Shown here one piece after another: positions 34,101 to 45,300 of a DNA stretch of 64,000 nt; position 1 is the stretch's first letter, and every line of letters starts with the position of its first letter. Under the pieces are notes generated by a model. It searched no databases, had not been told where the DNA came from, and saw only the letters and a list, made by a program, of their open reading frames with translations. A program made the translations under genes and the position numbers. The stretch comes from Macrostomum hystrix (lineage: Eukaryota; Platyhelminthes; Macrostomidae): positions 124,001-188,000 of the forward strand of contig CATNEN010000001.1 in assembly GCA_950097015.1 (NCBI GenBank), given 5' to 3'.

Positions 34101-35047
34101 TCATCCATCATGATTTTTTCCTGGTCTTTCTGCTCTACTTTGCCTGGTACGTGACGGATTTCAGTCGGACAAAGCAGTTTCCGATTCTAGACGTCGTCCT
34201 GTTGGCCTACGCGCTGTCCTTCACTCTGCAGGAAGTCAACGACTTGCTGAACAAGCTGTCTATGAAGGACATACGAAGGCACATGAGATGTCCTCGCTAC
34301 TTCACCGACTTCTCCAACTACTTTGACATGCTCGGCCTGCTGCTGATGTGGGCGGGGCTGGTCCTGAAGCTGCTTGGCCGGCTGAGCGACCCCAGCCTCA
34401 TGCGCAGCTCTCAGGTCGTCCTCAGCGTCTCGTTCCTGTTCCTGGGATTCCGCTCCGTGGCCCTGCTCAGGTACTTCAAGGTCACTGGGCCGAACATTAG
34501 TATGCTGAAGAGCTTGCTGTTCAAAGACCTGCTGCCATTCTTGATCATCATGCTGGTTCTGATCTTCTCATTTGGCATTTTCTTCTTCAACCTGCTGTTC
34601 CCGGCCTTCTCAGACCTGACAGACGTCCTGGCTCTCGTGAAGATTTTCACAACGCCCCTGGCGCTGGCCTTAAGCATCTTTGAGCTCTCGCTGTTCGAGT
34701 CGTGCAACTCCAGCAGTCTCGCGACCGGACAGACCTGTGCGGACAGTGGAGGCAACCAGGTGTACAGCCTATTCCTGATGTTCGTGTACGCCTTCCTAAT
34801 GAACATTGTGATGTTCAATATGCTGATCGCACTGTTCAACCGCACCGTGACAGCGATGGCCAGAAGGGAGGTTCTGTGGCGCAAGAATCGGTTCGAGCTG
34901 CTGGAGGAGTTCGCAGAGGTCAGTCCGGTTCCGCCGCCGCTGTCGTTCCCGCTCTACGCCTGGAAACTGCTGCGGAGGTGCCGCCCTTCGCACTGCCGAC
35001 CCTGCGCTGGCAAAGTCGGTCCTTCTGACGGCTCTGAGAGAAGCAAG
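31145..35047 (+). CDS. TRPM-like cation channel with ankyrin repeats (copy B), exon 1
   Basis: Intact frame of 1301 residues, joined to exon 2 for about 1455 in all. Residues 1-145 are an N-terminal helical and ankyrin-like region. Residues 147-440 hold four 73-74 residue units (two ankyrin-like repeats each) and a degenerate fifth. A long helical linker follows. Approximate membrane segments are S1 986-1004, S2 1010-1030, S3 1059-1080, S4 1088-1108, S5 1128-1152, a pore loop 1165-1200 with Cys residues in ESC..QTC, and S6 1206-1230. The S4-S5 motif YFKVTGPNISMLK and the post-S6 NMLIALFNRTV, LLEEF and PVPPP resemble TRPM channels. The usual TRPM N-terminal homology region is not recognised; ankyrin-like repeats stand in its place. 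ATG 31145 is the first in frame. The exon ends AAG|GTAAGA in phase 0. Confidence 0.88.
31583..32465 (+). repeat. Coding repeat in gene B: 4 units of 219-222 bp
   Basis: The AATCCTGCAGTG landmark starts at 31583, 31805, 32027 and 32246, with a degenerate copy at 32465. Two units have one extra codon (AATLNAA against AAxNTA). The family is that of the 39-unit array in gene A. Confidence 0.93.
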
Positions 35048-35452
35048 GTAAGAGGCCTGGTGGACTGAAGGACTGACTCTGTTACTCACAGATGATAAAT
35101 GGTCTGAATATATAGCCATTAGATTCAGTCAGACAATGACCGAATCCAATTTTCGATTGAAAGAATTGATTGTGTGTACACGAATGCAAATGGCTTTGTA
35201 GCAAAGACATGCTCAGATTATAGTAAGCTGGGGCTGGTCATGAAACTCTTGAGGACTGATTAACAGTAGAAGCAAGGTGAGAGGCCTGGTGAGCACAGGT
35301 GAACTGAGGGGCTGACTATGTTTACTCATATAGGCACTAGATTCAGTCAGACGATGACCGAATCCAATTTAAATGGAAATAACAGGTTGTGTGCACATGA
35401 TTGCAAATAAGCTCATGTTTCAAGGCGCTCTTCCTCACGGCTTCCGTTCCAG
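35048..35452 (+). other. Intron of gene B
   Basis: GTAAGA to CTTCCGTTCCAG, phase 0 on both sides, as in gene A. It lacks the roughly 175-bp insertion found in copy A. Confidence 0.8.
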
Positions 35453-35917
35453 CCGTGGTGGACGAACCGGAGCGACTTCAGCGGCTACCCCGAAGACTTC
35501 AAGCGCTTCCTGATCTTCCAGGCCGAGCAGCTCCGGCAGCAGCGGCCACAGCTGCAGCGGGCGGTCGAGCGGCACAAGGGGGACGTCGATGTGCTGAAGG
35601 CGCACGTGGAGAACCAGGTCAAGGACCTGCGGGAGGAACTGCGGGATAATATTCAGGATGTGCTCACCGCTCAGAGAGAGGACACTGAGAAAATCGAGAC
35701 CGATGTGAAGGGCGTCAAAGAAAGTGTTGGAAAGATGAACGCAGATGTTGGAAAGCTGAACGAGGGCGTCAACGAACTCAAAGAGCTGCAGCTCCGCCAA
35801 CGAAGACGAGCAAAGCGTCTAGACGATAAGATGACAGAAAATTCCGAGAACCTGCAGCAGCAAATGTCGCAGGTGATGAGCATTCTGCAGCAACTGCAGC
35901 AGCAGCGTCAGCAGTGA
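35453..35917 (+). CDS. Channel gene B exon 2: C-terminal coiled coil
   Basis: Encodes 154 residues, starting PWWTNRSDFSG and ending at TGA 35915-35917. A charged coiled-coil helix carries two VGKxNAD-type heptads (35725-35767) where gene A has four, which accounts exactly for the 14-residue difference between the exons. A Q-rich tail follows. The likely role is tetramer assembly, as known for TRPM C-terminal coiled coils (inference). Confidence 0.82.
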   Translation, partial: PWWTNRSDFSGYPEDFKRFLIFQAEQLRQQRPQLQRAVERHKGDVDVLKAHVENQVKDLREELRDNIQDVLTAQREDTEKIETDVKGVKESVGKMNADVGKLNEGVNELKELQLRQRRRAKRLDDKMTENSENLQQQMSQVMSILQQLQQQRQQ

Positions 35918-36690
35918 CGATTCGACTTCAGCACACGCAGTTTGTAAGCTCTGAACAGTTCTAGACGAAACTGAAGTAAAAAATCAGTTCGTGCACATCA
36001 GTTTGTTTTAAATTGCAAAACAACTTTCTCTTTTCCAAAGCATCCTTGACTGCTTTCAGGCCTCCAAATCAATGCGGCGCGCCTTGAACTGGCAATTCTT
36101 CAGTTGCTGGGCTGCACAATCGCCTTGGATTTGTTTAAGAACTATTTTACCAACAGAAGATTTTCAATATCAAACTTTTAATTCAGCGAGATTTCGCTAC
36201 CACTGTTTTAACAGACAATTAATTACAATTACCATCATACTTAATTTAACTCAATTTAATTTAAAATAGAAGTTCTTGGAAGATAACTACTTGAACGAGC
36301 CGTATATCACAAAACTATATTTGCTTGCTTTTTACTCGATTTGTTCGGTATTTTAAACTATTCCATTTTTCGAACTTTGTTGAGGTACCTCTGTGCGTTG
36401 AATTCATAATTCAGAAACTGCCTTCAACATTGACAATGCTTTTGTGCCATCACGCTTCACTTTCTATAATTTTCTAGAGTCTTGAAATGCTTGCAGAATT
36501 TCTTGTGCTCACTGGCACCTCAGTGTGCTCAAGCCCCACTCTGAGCTCGTGTCCGCTTTTACTTGAGTACTTAACAAGCTTTCGTATATTTTCTGGTACT
36601 TTTTGGTGATGACAAAGAAACATTTCCTTGCTGGTGAAATTTACAGCTTCTCAAACTCGGGCAGATTGAGCACTGATTGACACTTTGATC
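35918..36690 (+). other. 3' flank of gene B
   Basis: Near-identical to 15691-16480. No additional gene is recognised and no canonical polyadenylation hexamer stands out. Confidence 0.6.
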
Positions 36691-37205
36691 GAGTAATGAG
36701 TCTAGAATCCGCTGTGTGAGCAGTCTAGACTCCCATGTGTGAGCAGTCTAGAATCCGCTGTGTGAGCAGTCTAGAATCCCCTGTTCAAAGCAGTCTAGAA
36801 TCCCCTGTGTGAGCAGTCTAGACTCCCATGTGTGAGCAGTCTAGAATCCGCTATGTGAGCAGTCTAGAATCCCCTGGGTGAGCAGTCTAGAATCCCTTGT
36901 GCAAAGCAGTCTAGAATCCCCTGTGCAAAGCAGTCTAGAATCCCCTGTGCAAAGCAGTCTAGAATCCCTTGTGCAAAGCAGTCTAGAATCCCCTGTGCAA
37001 AGCAGTCTAGAATCCCCTGTGCAAAGCAGTCTAGAATCCCCTGTGCAAAGCAGTCTAGAATCCCCTGTGCAAAGCAGTCTAGAATCCCCTGTGCAAAACA
37101 GTCTAGAATCCCCTGTACAAAGCAGTCTAGAATCCGCTATGTGAGCAGTCTAGAATCCCCTGTGCAAAGCAGTCTAGAATCCCCTGTGCAAAGCAGTCTA
37201 GAATC
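36690..37205. repeat. Minisatellite, 23/24-bp units (CAGTCTAGAATCCCCTGTG)
   Basis: About 22 units of the family seen at 16480-18005, in the equivalent place, one third as long. Both arrays end in the same sequence (ATCTATAAATTCAG). Confidence 0.95.
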
Positions 37206-37419
37206 TATAAATTCAGTTTTTAGAAATTTATTAAGTATTCTTCGCTTTTAAAATTTTCAAAGAGTCAAAAACAAGCACTTTCCTTTAGATATAGACCTTT
37301 GACTTGGTTTTGTTTTTTTTAATTTATTTCGGTTGTTCTTTTCTTAACTGCTCCTATTGTGCACACCTTTTTAAGAACTAACAAGATTACATGCTTATCG
37401 TTTAATCTATCTTTACTTA

Positions 37420-38825
37420 CATGTTTATCTTGTGTTTACAGCCCTAGCTCACATGTTTATCCTGTGTTTACAGCCCTAGCTCACATGTTTATCTTGTGTT
37501 TACAGCCATAGCTCACATGTTTATCTTGTTTTTACATTCCTAGCTCACATGTTTATCTTGTGTTTACAGCCCTAGCTCACATGTTTATTTTGAGTTTACA
37601 GCCCCAGCTCACATTCTTATCTTGTGTTTACAGCCCTAGCTCACATGCTTATCTTGTGTTTACAGCCCCAGCTCACATTTTTATCTTGTATTTACAGCCC
37701 TAGCTCACATGTTTATCTTGTGTTTACAGCCCTAGCTCACATGTTTATCTTGTGTTTACAGCCATAGCTCACATGTTTATCTTGTTTTTACATTCCTAGC
37801 TCACATGTTTATTTTGAGTTTACAGCCCCAGCTCACATTCTTATCTTGTGTTTACAGCCCTAGCTCACATGCTTATCTTGTGTTTACAGCCCCAGCTCAC
37901 ATGTTTATCTTGTCTTTACAGCCCAGCTCACATTTTTATCTTGTGTTTACAGCCCCAGCTCACATGTTTATCTTGTGTTTACAGCCCCAGCTCACATGTT
38001 TATCTTGTGTTTACAGCCCTAGCTCACATGTTTATCTTGTTTTTACAGTCCTAGCTCACATTTTTATCTTGTCTTTACAGCCCAGCTCACATGTTTATCT
38101 TGTGTTTACAGCCCCAGCTCACATGTTTATCTTGTGTTTACAGCCATAGCTCACATGTTTATCTTGTTTTTACAGCCCTAGCTCACATGTTTATCTTGTG
38201 TTTACAGCCCCAGCTCACATGTTTATCTTGTGTTTACAGTCCTAGCTCACATGTTTATCTTGTGTTTACAGCCCCAGCTCACATGTTTATCTTGTCTTTA
38301 CAGCCCAGCTCACATTCTTATCTTGTGTTTACAGCCCCAGCTCACATGTTTATCTTGTGTTTACAGCCCTAGCTCACATGTTTATCTTGTGTTTACAGCC
38401 ATAGCTCACATGTTTATCTTGTGTTTACAGCCCCAGCTCACATGTTTATCTTGTCTTTACAGCCCTAGCTCACATGTTTATCTTGTGTTTACAGCCCTAG
38501 CTCACATGTTTATCCTGTCTTTACAGCCCAGCTCACATGTTTATCTTGTGTTTACAGCCCTAGCTGACATGTTTATCTTGTGTTTACAGCCATAGCTCAC
38601 ATGTTTATCTTGTGTTTACAGCCCCAGCTCACATGTTTATCTTGTGTTTACAGCCCTAGCTCACATGTTTATCTTGTGTTTACAGCCCCAGCTCACATGT
38701 TTATCTTGTGTTTACAGCCCTAGCTCACATGTTTATCTTGTGTTTACAGCCCAGCTCACATGTTTATCTTGTGTTTACAGCCCTAGCTCACATGTTTATC
38801 TTGTGTTTACGGCCCTAGCTCACTC
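37420..38825. repeat. Minisatellite, 31/32-bp units containing TTTACAG
   Basis: About 44 units of the family at 18225-19255, slightly longer than in copy A. It ends in the same unique sequence (CTCACTCATTTCTAACAC). Confidence 0.95.
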
Positions 38826-39214
38826 ATTTCTAACACTAAATTATTTTACAACAGTGTTCGGGTGTCTAATGGCATGAATGCTGCTTCACAATGGTCGAGT
38901 GTACAGTTTTCGAGTTGTATTTGAGCAGTTTTAGTCATAATTTGATCAAAATATTCAAAATTATCTTGACTGAATCTGATCTGACACATGAGTGAAGCAA
39001 CAGCTGTCATCCAATGGTCCCGAGTCCTGTTTCAAATCCCATGACTATTTTCTCCCCAGAATTGAATTATCCCAGACTAAAAGCTGATTGACAGGAGCAA
39101 TCGATGTTTATCCCAGCCATTTGATCAAAATCAAAATAAATAATTTTGTTATAAAAGTCTCAGACTCGAACTCTGAGAACTATTGACACCTTCTGATTAG
39201 AAACCTAATGTCTC
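38826..39214. other. Unique spacer of the duplicated segment
   Basis: Counterpart of 19256-19629. No gene recognised. Confidence 0.6.
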
Positions 39215-39500
39215 TGACTTGCCTGATGATTCACTCACTCAGTTGGCACAATGTCACAGGTGTGGCTCTTGGACTTGGCTGATGATTCACTCACTCAGTT
39301 GGCACAATGTCACAGGTGTGGCTCTTGGACTTGGCTGATGATTCACTCACTCAGTTGGCACAATGTCACAGGTGTGGCTCTTGGACTTGGCTGATGATTC
39401 ACTCACTCAGTTGGCACAATGTCACAGGTGTGGCTCTTGGACTTGGCTGATGATTCACTCACTCAGTTGGCACAATGTCACAATTGTGGCTCTTGAGCCC
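39215..39500. repeat. 56-bp tandem repeat, about 5 units
   Basis: Same unit as 19630-19805, with two more copies. Confidence 0.9.
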
Positions 39501-39764
39501 GAGTCCTTGAAATTACGTTGTTTCATAAGACTTTATGCAGATGAGGTTAGTTATGTTGCCTCGAACTCTCAAGACAAACATAAAGTACGAGGTCAAGAGA
39601 AGTCAACTCAGATTTTGTTTAGTAGGCTAATAGGCTAATGGAGCAGAGAGAGAGGGTGGGAGGGGCAGAGAGGGCCAACCTCTCAGAGCTAGCAAACGTT
39701 CAACTAGCGAAAATGTACATAAGCCTACGCGAAGCCTTCTCAATAAGTCAAGTAGTTTGTAGTG

Positions 39765-40435
39765 TTGTGGAGTTTCTGGTTTGCTTCTGGTTAGGTTGTG
39801 GAGTTTCTGAGTAAGGTTGTGGAGTTTATGAGTAAGGTTGTGGAGTTTATGAGTAAGGTTGTGGAGTTTATGAGTAAGGCTGTGGAGTTTATGAGTAAGG
39901 CTGTGGAGTTTCTGAGTAAGGTTGTGGAGCTTCTGAGTAAGGTTGTGGAGTTTATGAGTAAGGCTGTGGAGTTTCTGAGTAAGGTTGTGGAGCTTCTGAG
40001 TAAGGTTGTGGAGTTTATGAGTAAGGCTGTGGAGTTTCTGAGTAAGGTTGTGGAGTTTATGAGTAAGGCTGTGGAGTTTATGAGTAAGGCTGTGGAGTTT
40101 ATGAGTAAGGCTGTGGAGTTTATGAGTAAGGTTGTGGAGTTTATGAGTAAGGCTGTGGGGTTTATGAGTAAGGTTGTGGAGTTTATGAGTAAGGCTGTGG
40201 AGTTTCTGAGTAAGGCTGTGGGGTTTATGAGTAAGGCTGTGGAGTTTCTGAGTAAGGCTGTGGAGTTTCTGAGAGGTCGTGGAGTTTCTGGTAGGTCGTG
40301 GAGTTTCTGAGTAAGGCTGTGGAGTTTCTGAGTAAGGCTGTGGAGTTTCTGAGAGGTCGTGGAGTTTCTGGTAGGTCGTGGAGTTTTTGTATAGGTTGCG
40401 GAGTTTCTAGTGATCGAGGTTGTGGAGTTTGGAGA
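39765..40435. repeat. Minisatellite, mainly 21-bp units (GTGGAGTTTMTGAGTAAGG)
   Basis: Counterpart of 20105-20780, but almost all units are the 21-bp type. The 19-bp type, which makes up half of copy A, appears only a few times at the right end. The duplicated segment ends here. Confidence 0.93.
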
Positions 40436-41074
40436 GTTTGAGGAGCTCTTGAGCTGAGCTGTTGAGTGAGGTTAGGAACTTTAAATTTCTGTGAAGGCTA
40501 GCTGTAGCTGTTCTTTTCTCTTTAAACTTTCAAGCACTTATCGATGGATGACTTTGATCGAAAGTCTATGCCACCCAGACGTCTCGCACAAATAAAGATT
40601 GCTTCGTGATATGCTACTGAAATATATTTGCTAAGTGAATTGGAAGCTGTTATTGCAGGGACTAAGCACGAAGATATACGTTACTCGAATCGTCCTTGAG
40701 TTATTGTAGCATCCAAATTACGAGACCACAGCTTTTGATTTGAGCACCTCGATCAGCTAATGTATATTTCTCCTTTGGGGCATACGAGTGGGAAAGGGAG
40801 GACAAGAAAGGAGCAGCTGGGCATGCCAAGTGATTATAATATTTAGATCCTATCCAAAATGAAATTATCAAAATCTATATTATGTACATAATTTATCGAT
40901 TCACACTCCGGGGGTTCAGATCCAAGGAATAGCTTCGTTAGGCCTACTGACAATCCCATCTGAGATTCGATCAAATGTTCTATGATGGCATATCCATATC
41001 CAAATTAAAGTTATTATTGATTCTGGGTACTATTTTCATTTGTTTCAGTTTACTTACAAGCAGTAATAATTAAG
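40436..41074. other. Unique sequence without a recognised gene
   Basis: AT-rich, no convincing open frame and no recognised element. Confidence 0.5.
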
Positions 41075-41620
41075 GCAGTGGCACCGGACCCAAATGTTAA
41101 ACGGCTAGAGTTCCGACAGATACTGCAACTATATACTATGCACCAATTGAAATGAGAGCTTCTGGTTCTTTAAGAAGAAACTGCAAGCTGTTTCGGTATA
41201 ACGGTACATAAAAAGTCTTTTGAAAGTGCCTAACATAATTACACATACTATATGATGTAGGCACTAGAGAACACAGCAAGTAAGTTGTGTAGTCGGCATA
41301 CCAAATTTTCTATACATATCGACTAAAGAAAACTTTTTTCAAACAATAAAACATTTAAACTGTGGGAATTAACTACGCATCGGTTTGACTCAGATTTAAA
41401 ATAAAGTAATCCTAACTTAAAGAAGTTAAACTTATCTCAGCTGATTCCGCAAAAAATTATATGTAGGGCTCGATCCTAGGACCCTGGAATTAATAGTCCT
41501 ATGGTCTACCGACTGAGCTAACCATGCTAATCAAATAAAACTACAAAACGTTGTTTAAAAAAACTGCTGGAATTCTAGCCGTTTAACATTTGGGTCCTGT
41601 GCCGGATCTCTAGCCACTGC
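41075..41620. mobile_element. Foldback/MITE-like element with terminal inverted repeats
   Basis: The left end GCAGTGGC..GGACCCAAATGTTAAACGGC is inverted at the right end, with AATTCTAGCCGTTTAACATT then TGGGTCC and a terminal GCCACTGC. The arms match for roughly 40 bases, apart from an extra stretch of about ten bases near the right terminus. There is no transposase frame in its 546 bp, so it would be non-autonomous. AT-rich flanks (TAATAATTAA and TAATAAATTA) make a short target duplication possible but not certain. It carries a tRNA-Lys-like sequence. Confidence 0.6.
41462..41527 (-). pseudogene. tRNA-Lys-derived sequence (pseudogene or SINE head)
   Basis: The minus strand reads GCATGGTTAGCTCAGTCGGTAGA at its start; the 16 bases TAGCTCAGTCGGTAGA match the animal tRNA-Lys D-arm, and CAGGGTC and ATCGAGCCC follow at the right spacing. 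The anticodon loop reads CTATTAA, so the Lys anticodon is lost. The T stem has one mismatch and the 3' acceptor strand does not pair. It is therefore not a working tRNA gene. Confidence 0.7.
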
Positions 41621-41959
41621 TAATAAATTAACTACAACTACACCCGGAGTGGCGCAATCACTAAGTTACCTCTTGACCTTCCGAAAATGTTAGAAACGTT
41701 TTAAATTTCCTTTATTGGACTATACTTAACGGTTGACTTCATGAAAAATTGAATATAATCCATCAATAGAAGTAGAATAGCTTGTTAATCTTCATAAATA
41801 AAAATATACATTTAAATATCACGTGGCGGAAATTTTTTATAAGGACAAGTCACGATACACGCGTGTATGAATAAAACGTTGCCAGTGGTTCGACTTCTTG
41901 CTACTATTTCACTCGACACGATATTATTCACCCGAAGTTTTTTAACGTCCAAAAGTAAC
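41621..41959 (+). promoter_or_regulatory. FEN1 upstream region with TATA-like box
   Basis: TTTTTTATAAGG at 41833-41844 is TATA-like. Transcription about 25-30 bases downstream would start near 41867, which favours ATG 41960 over the in-frame ATG at 41867 as the main start. Confidence 0.35.
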
Positions 41960-42041
41960 ATGGGAATTAAACAATTAAGCAAGGTTCTTTGCGATGCAGC
42001 CCCTTCATGTGTAAAAGAAAGTGATTTAAAAAATTACTTCG
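41960..42041 (+). CDS. Flap endonuclease 1, exon 1
   Basis: Encodes residues 1-27 and the first base of Gly28 (MGIKQLSKVL..NYFG). FEN1 cuts 5' flaps during Okazaki fragment maturation and long-patch base excision repair in the nucleus, bound to PCNA. The start is fixed by the family's MGI N-terminus, where Gly2 lies near the active site. Donor FG|GTAAGT in phase 1. Confidence 0.95.
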
Positions 42042-44029
42042 GTAAGTCTTTACTGTCTAGGCCTTTGCCATGGAAAATCAAGGGTACATCAAGGGTGCCT
42101 GGCGCACACACTGGTCCTTGGCACAGTCAAAGCAGCACAGATTTCTCCCCGTGCAACATCTTTTCAACACACACTGTGCCACCTTCCTGAGTATGGGCCT
42201 AGCCGCCCTAGCTAGCTAGCTATAATGTATGCTTTGCATAGTGAATTTGTATCCATTATTGTGTGCTACTTAAGTTAAAGTTTTCAGTTGCATGCTACAT
42301 TAAAGTTTGAAAAAGCTGCCAAGACAGAATGTGACATGTCACTGATAGTTATTGTAGTATAAAACTTGGCATTAATAGTAAAATAAAAAACTACTGCTTT
42401 GGTCCCACTGTAGTCCATTGCAGTTCAGTTGTAGTCATTTGTAGTCCAACAAGGTACTTTCAGTGTATATACAGACCTCTGGTATGGCAAATAATCTATA
42501 ATCATACATGCGCAACCTCCCAAATCTTAGCCGGCCGTGCGACTTAGTTTTTGCTCTCATTTGCGACTTAGTTCGTTTCATTGCTCTATTTACGACTTAG
42601 TTTGCTCTCATTTGCTCTTTTTCTCTCCCCTTTTTCCTTTTCTTCACGCCTTCCTTTTTTGTCCCTTGGTCCCCCCTTTGATTTTTTTGCGCTTGGTCGA
42701 TTGGTTTTTGCGACTTACCTTGCTTGGCCCTCGTTTCACCCGGCCAGTTCGGCCGGGTCGGCCGGGTGTTGCGCATGTATGTCTATAATAATAGAGATCA
42801 TGCTAGGTATATACTAGAAATAAATAAAACTGCTAAGGTGTGCACAAAAATAGTTCATTTTGCATACCTAAAAGTAAAACTGAGAAAAATGAAAGTGGCA
42901 TCTTGAACTTTAATCCTTTGAAATAGTTAGAACTAGTTTTACTTTATTAAATACCTTTTCATAAATTAACCTTAAAAGTCATAAGTCCAGAATGCCAAAT
43001 AAATATAACTAGACTTCAATAAAGACACGGGAACTATTGAATAATACTCATGTCTATTTTAGGATTGACCTAATCCCAATTTATAGGAATACCACTAAGT
43101 GGGACAGTAAGTGTTTAGGTGAGGTAAATTATGTTAATTATAAATTGGTCCAACTTCAATAGTCAATACTTCATATTAGGACCTAAATATGAAGATTAAT
43201 CCTATAATATTTATTTATAAGATGGGCCTAAATGATTTTGTTTGTATCCTTATCAATGGGAATCAGACACCATAACGATAATGACTTGCAATGCTTGAAT
43301 TTCATGCTTGCTTGAATTTTTTTGGCAGCCTCAAATGCTAATAGCATTGGGTCATGACTGATTGGTTAACAGACTAGGCAATGGTGGCCTGTGGTTGAGC
43401 TGCACCTAATATTTAGGCTTGATCAGATTGTGAAATCAGAGAAATTTGTGTTGGTATCCATAGTATTAACCCTTGAAGACAGCAGTCCATCTAGATAAAG
43501 GTTAGGTGACCACCAAAGTCAGAGATGCTGCATGCACATTTGGGTGACATGCTGATCAAGTTTGAAGGCCGGGCAAGGCCACATTGAGGCACAGTGCCAA
43601 TTAGTATATAGGGATGAATGAAATACACTTGGGCTTATAAGAAAAATCTGACCTTTGACCAGAACCAATGAATACCTTGATATATCAGAAGATGGACAGC
43701 AAAAATTAAACTCATGTTCCTGAGTTTTGTGTGCTTGTGTTGCTCTGTTTTGGTGCAGCACAAAAACTTGTCAGGGGGGAATTCCCCCCTCCACCACTTA
43801 GTAGTTCTACTGTTAATATTCCATTCAATGAATTAAGCTCTACATGTAGTTTCTTTCCAGAAAAAATTGCTTGCTAATTAAAAGTATTTGAAATAAGCAA
43901 GACATAATTGTACCAGGCAAAATGTTACAGCTATATATTTAAGTAAAAGTCAAGGTAAAACATACCTACTATTTCTACTCACAAGTAGTGCCTGTCGATG
44001 ATGATGAGCTATTCTTTTAATAAATGCAG
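42042..44029 (+). other. FEN1 intron 1
   Basis: GTAAGTC to AAATGCAG, 1988 bp. Around 42530-42790 it has a repeated GCGACTTAGTTT motif and a pyrimidine-rich stretch, then a small hairpin of CCCGGCC and GGCCGGG. Open frames here have no recognisable similarity. Confidence 0.85.
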
Positions 44030-44295
44030 GTCGCAAGGTGGCCATCGACGCTAGCATGTGCCTCTACCAGTTTCTAATCGCCGTTCGTCAGGAGGGCAGC
44101 AGTTTAACTAACGCCGATGGCGAGACCACATCGCATCTATTGGGCATGTTCTATCGGACATTGCGCATGATTGACAGCGGATTAAAGCCTGTCTACGTGT
44201 TCGACGGAGCTCCGCCGCAGATGAAATCCGCCGAATTGGGCAAACGTCAGGAGCGTCGCGAGGAGGCCGAGAAGGGACTGGAAAAGGCTCAGGAG
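44030..44295 (+). CDS. Flap endonuclease 1, exon 2
   Basis: Residues 28-116. Carries the N-nuclease region with catalytic Asp34 (VAIDAS) and Asp86 (VFDGAPP) and the charged arch helix. It ends KAQE|GTTTGT, a weak donor, but the join to exon 3 ([14 protein letters not shown]) restores the expected spacing to the conserved KVTKQH block. Confidence 0.95.
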
Positions 44296-44841
44296 GTTTG
44301 TTAGAAATCGTGTTCCGCTGTTGGTGTGTGTCGCCTTAGTTATTTCAACTCGTTTGTAAGCGTAAAGCCGAATTAAATGTCCTAAAAATAGCCGCTTGTC
44401 CTAAATGCCAAATTTAAACGTTTATCGAAACGTAACCATTAGCCAAGTTAGAGCTTGTCCGAACTTAAGACTTTGATTTTGACTCGGGTGTCTCGTATTT
44501 ATAGCCGCTTTGAACCCCTTCCTGCTCTACCATTGGCTGAGGCCATTCGAGCGCTCTCATTGGCTGGAAAAATTAGGCAGACGGAATTTCCGTAGGCGTG
44601 CAAAAAAACTGCCATGGAAAAACCGTGGAAATACTGGTCACAGTTCTCCTATACTGACACCCTTAGTGGGAAGTAGATACTAAACCTAATAACGAGTGAC
44701 TGACTACACTACACTATTTTAGTTTTACATTCTTGACTTCTGCTTTTTCCTTTAGCAAAATTAATAATAACAGAAAAATCGCAGTATTTCTACTATCAGT
44801 AGACGAACGCAAATGTGTACTGTCAATAAATTAATTTATAG
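44296..44841 (+). other. FEN1 intron 2
   Basis: GTTTGT to TTTATAG, 546 bp, unique sequence. Nothing else recognised. Confidence 0.85.
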
Positions 44842-45300
44842 GCTGAGGACGCCGAAGAGGCCGAGCGCATGGCCAAACGGTTGGTTAAAGTGACCAAGCA
44901 GCACGCTGCTGATTGTCAGCGCCTCCTGACCCTCATGGGCGTGCCCTGGCTGCAGGCGCCTTCGGAGGCCGAGGCTCAATGCGCCGAACTGGTTCGCAGC
45001 GGTCGGGTCTTCGCCGTCGGCACCGAGGACATGGACGCGTTGACATTCGGCGCCCCGGTCCTGCTGCGTCGTTTAACATTCAGCGAAGCTAAGAAGGCGC
45101 CAATACAGGAGTTTCGCTTAGACAAAGCCTTGCAAGAGTTGGGCATGAGTCAGGAGCAGTTTGTTGACCTGTGCATCCTGCTAGGCTGCGATTATTGCGA
45201 CTCGGTGCGCGGCGTTGGACCCAAGAAGGCTGTCGAATTTCTAAGAAAGCACGGCGATATTGACTCCGTGCTGAAACACCTGGACAAGGACAAGTATCAG
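44842..45300 (+). CDS. Flap endonuclease 1, exon 3
   Basis: Residues 117-269. Contains the I-nuclease acids Glu158 and Glu160 (SEAEAQ), Asp179 and Asp181 (EDMDAL) and Asp233 (LGCDYCDS), all at the human FEN1 numbers. The helix-hairpin-helix that binds duplex DNA follows ([12 protein letters not shown]). Donor CAG|GTAAAT. Confidence 0.97.

Noticed and set aside
42537-42906. Short frames of 60-83 codons in FEN1 intron 1
   Set aside because: Overlapping frames in a pyrimidine-rich stretch, with no domain and no splice support.
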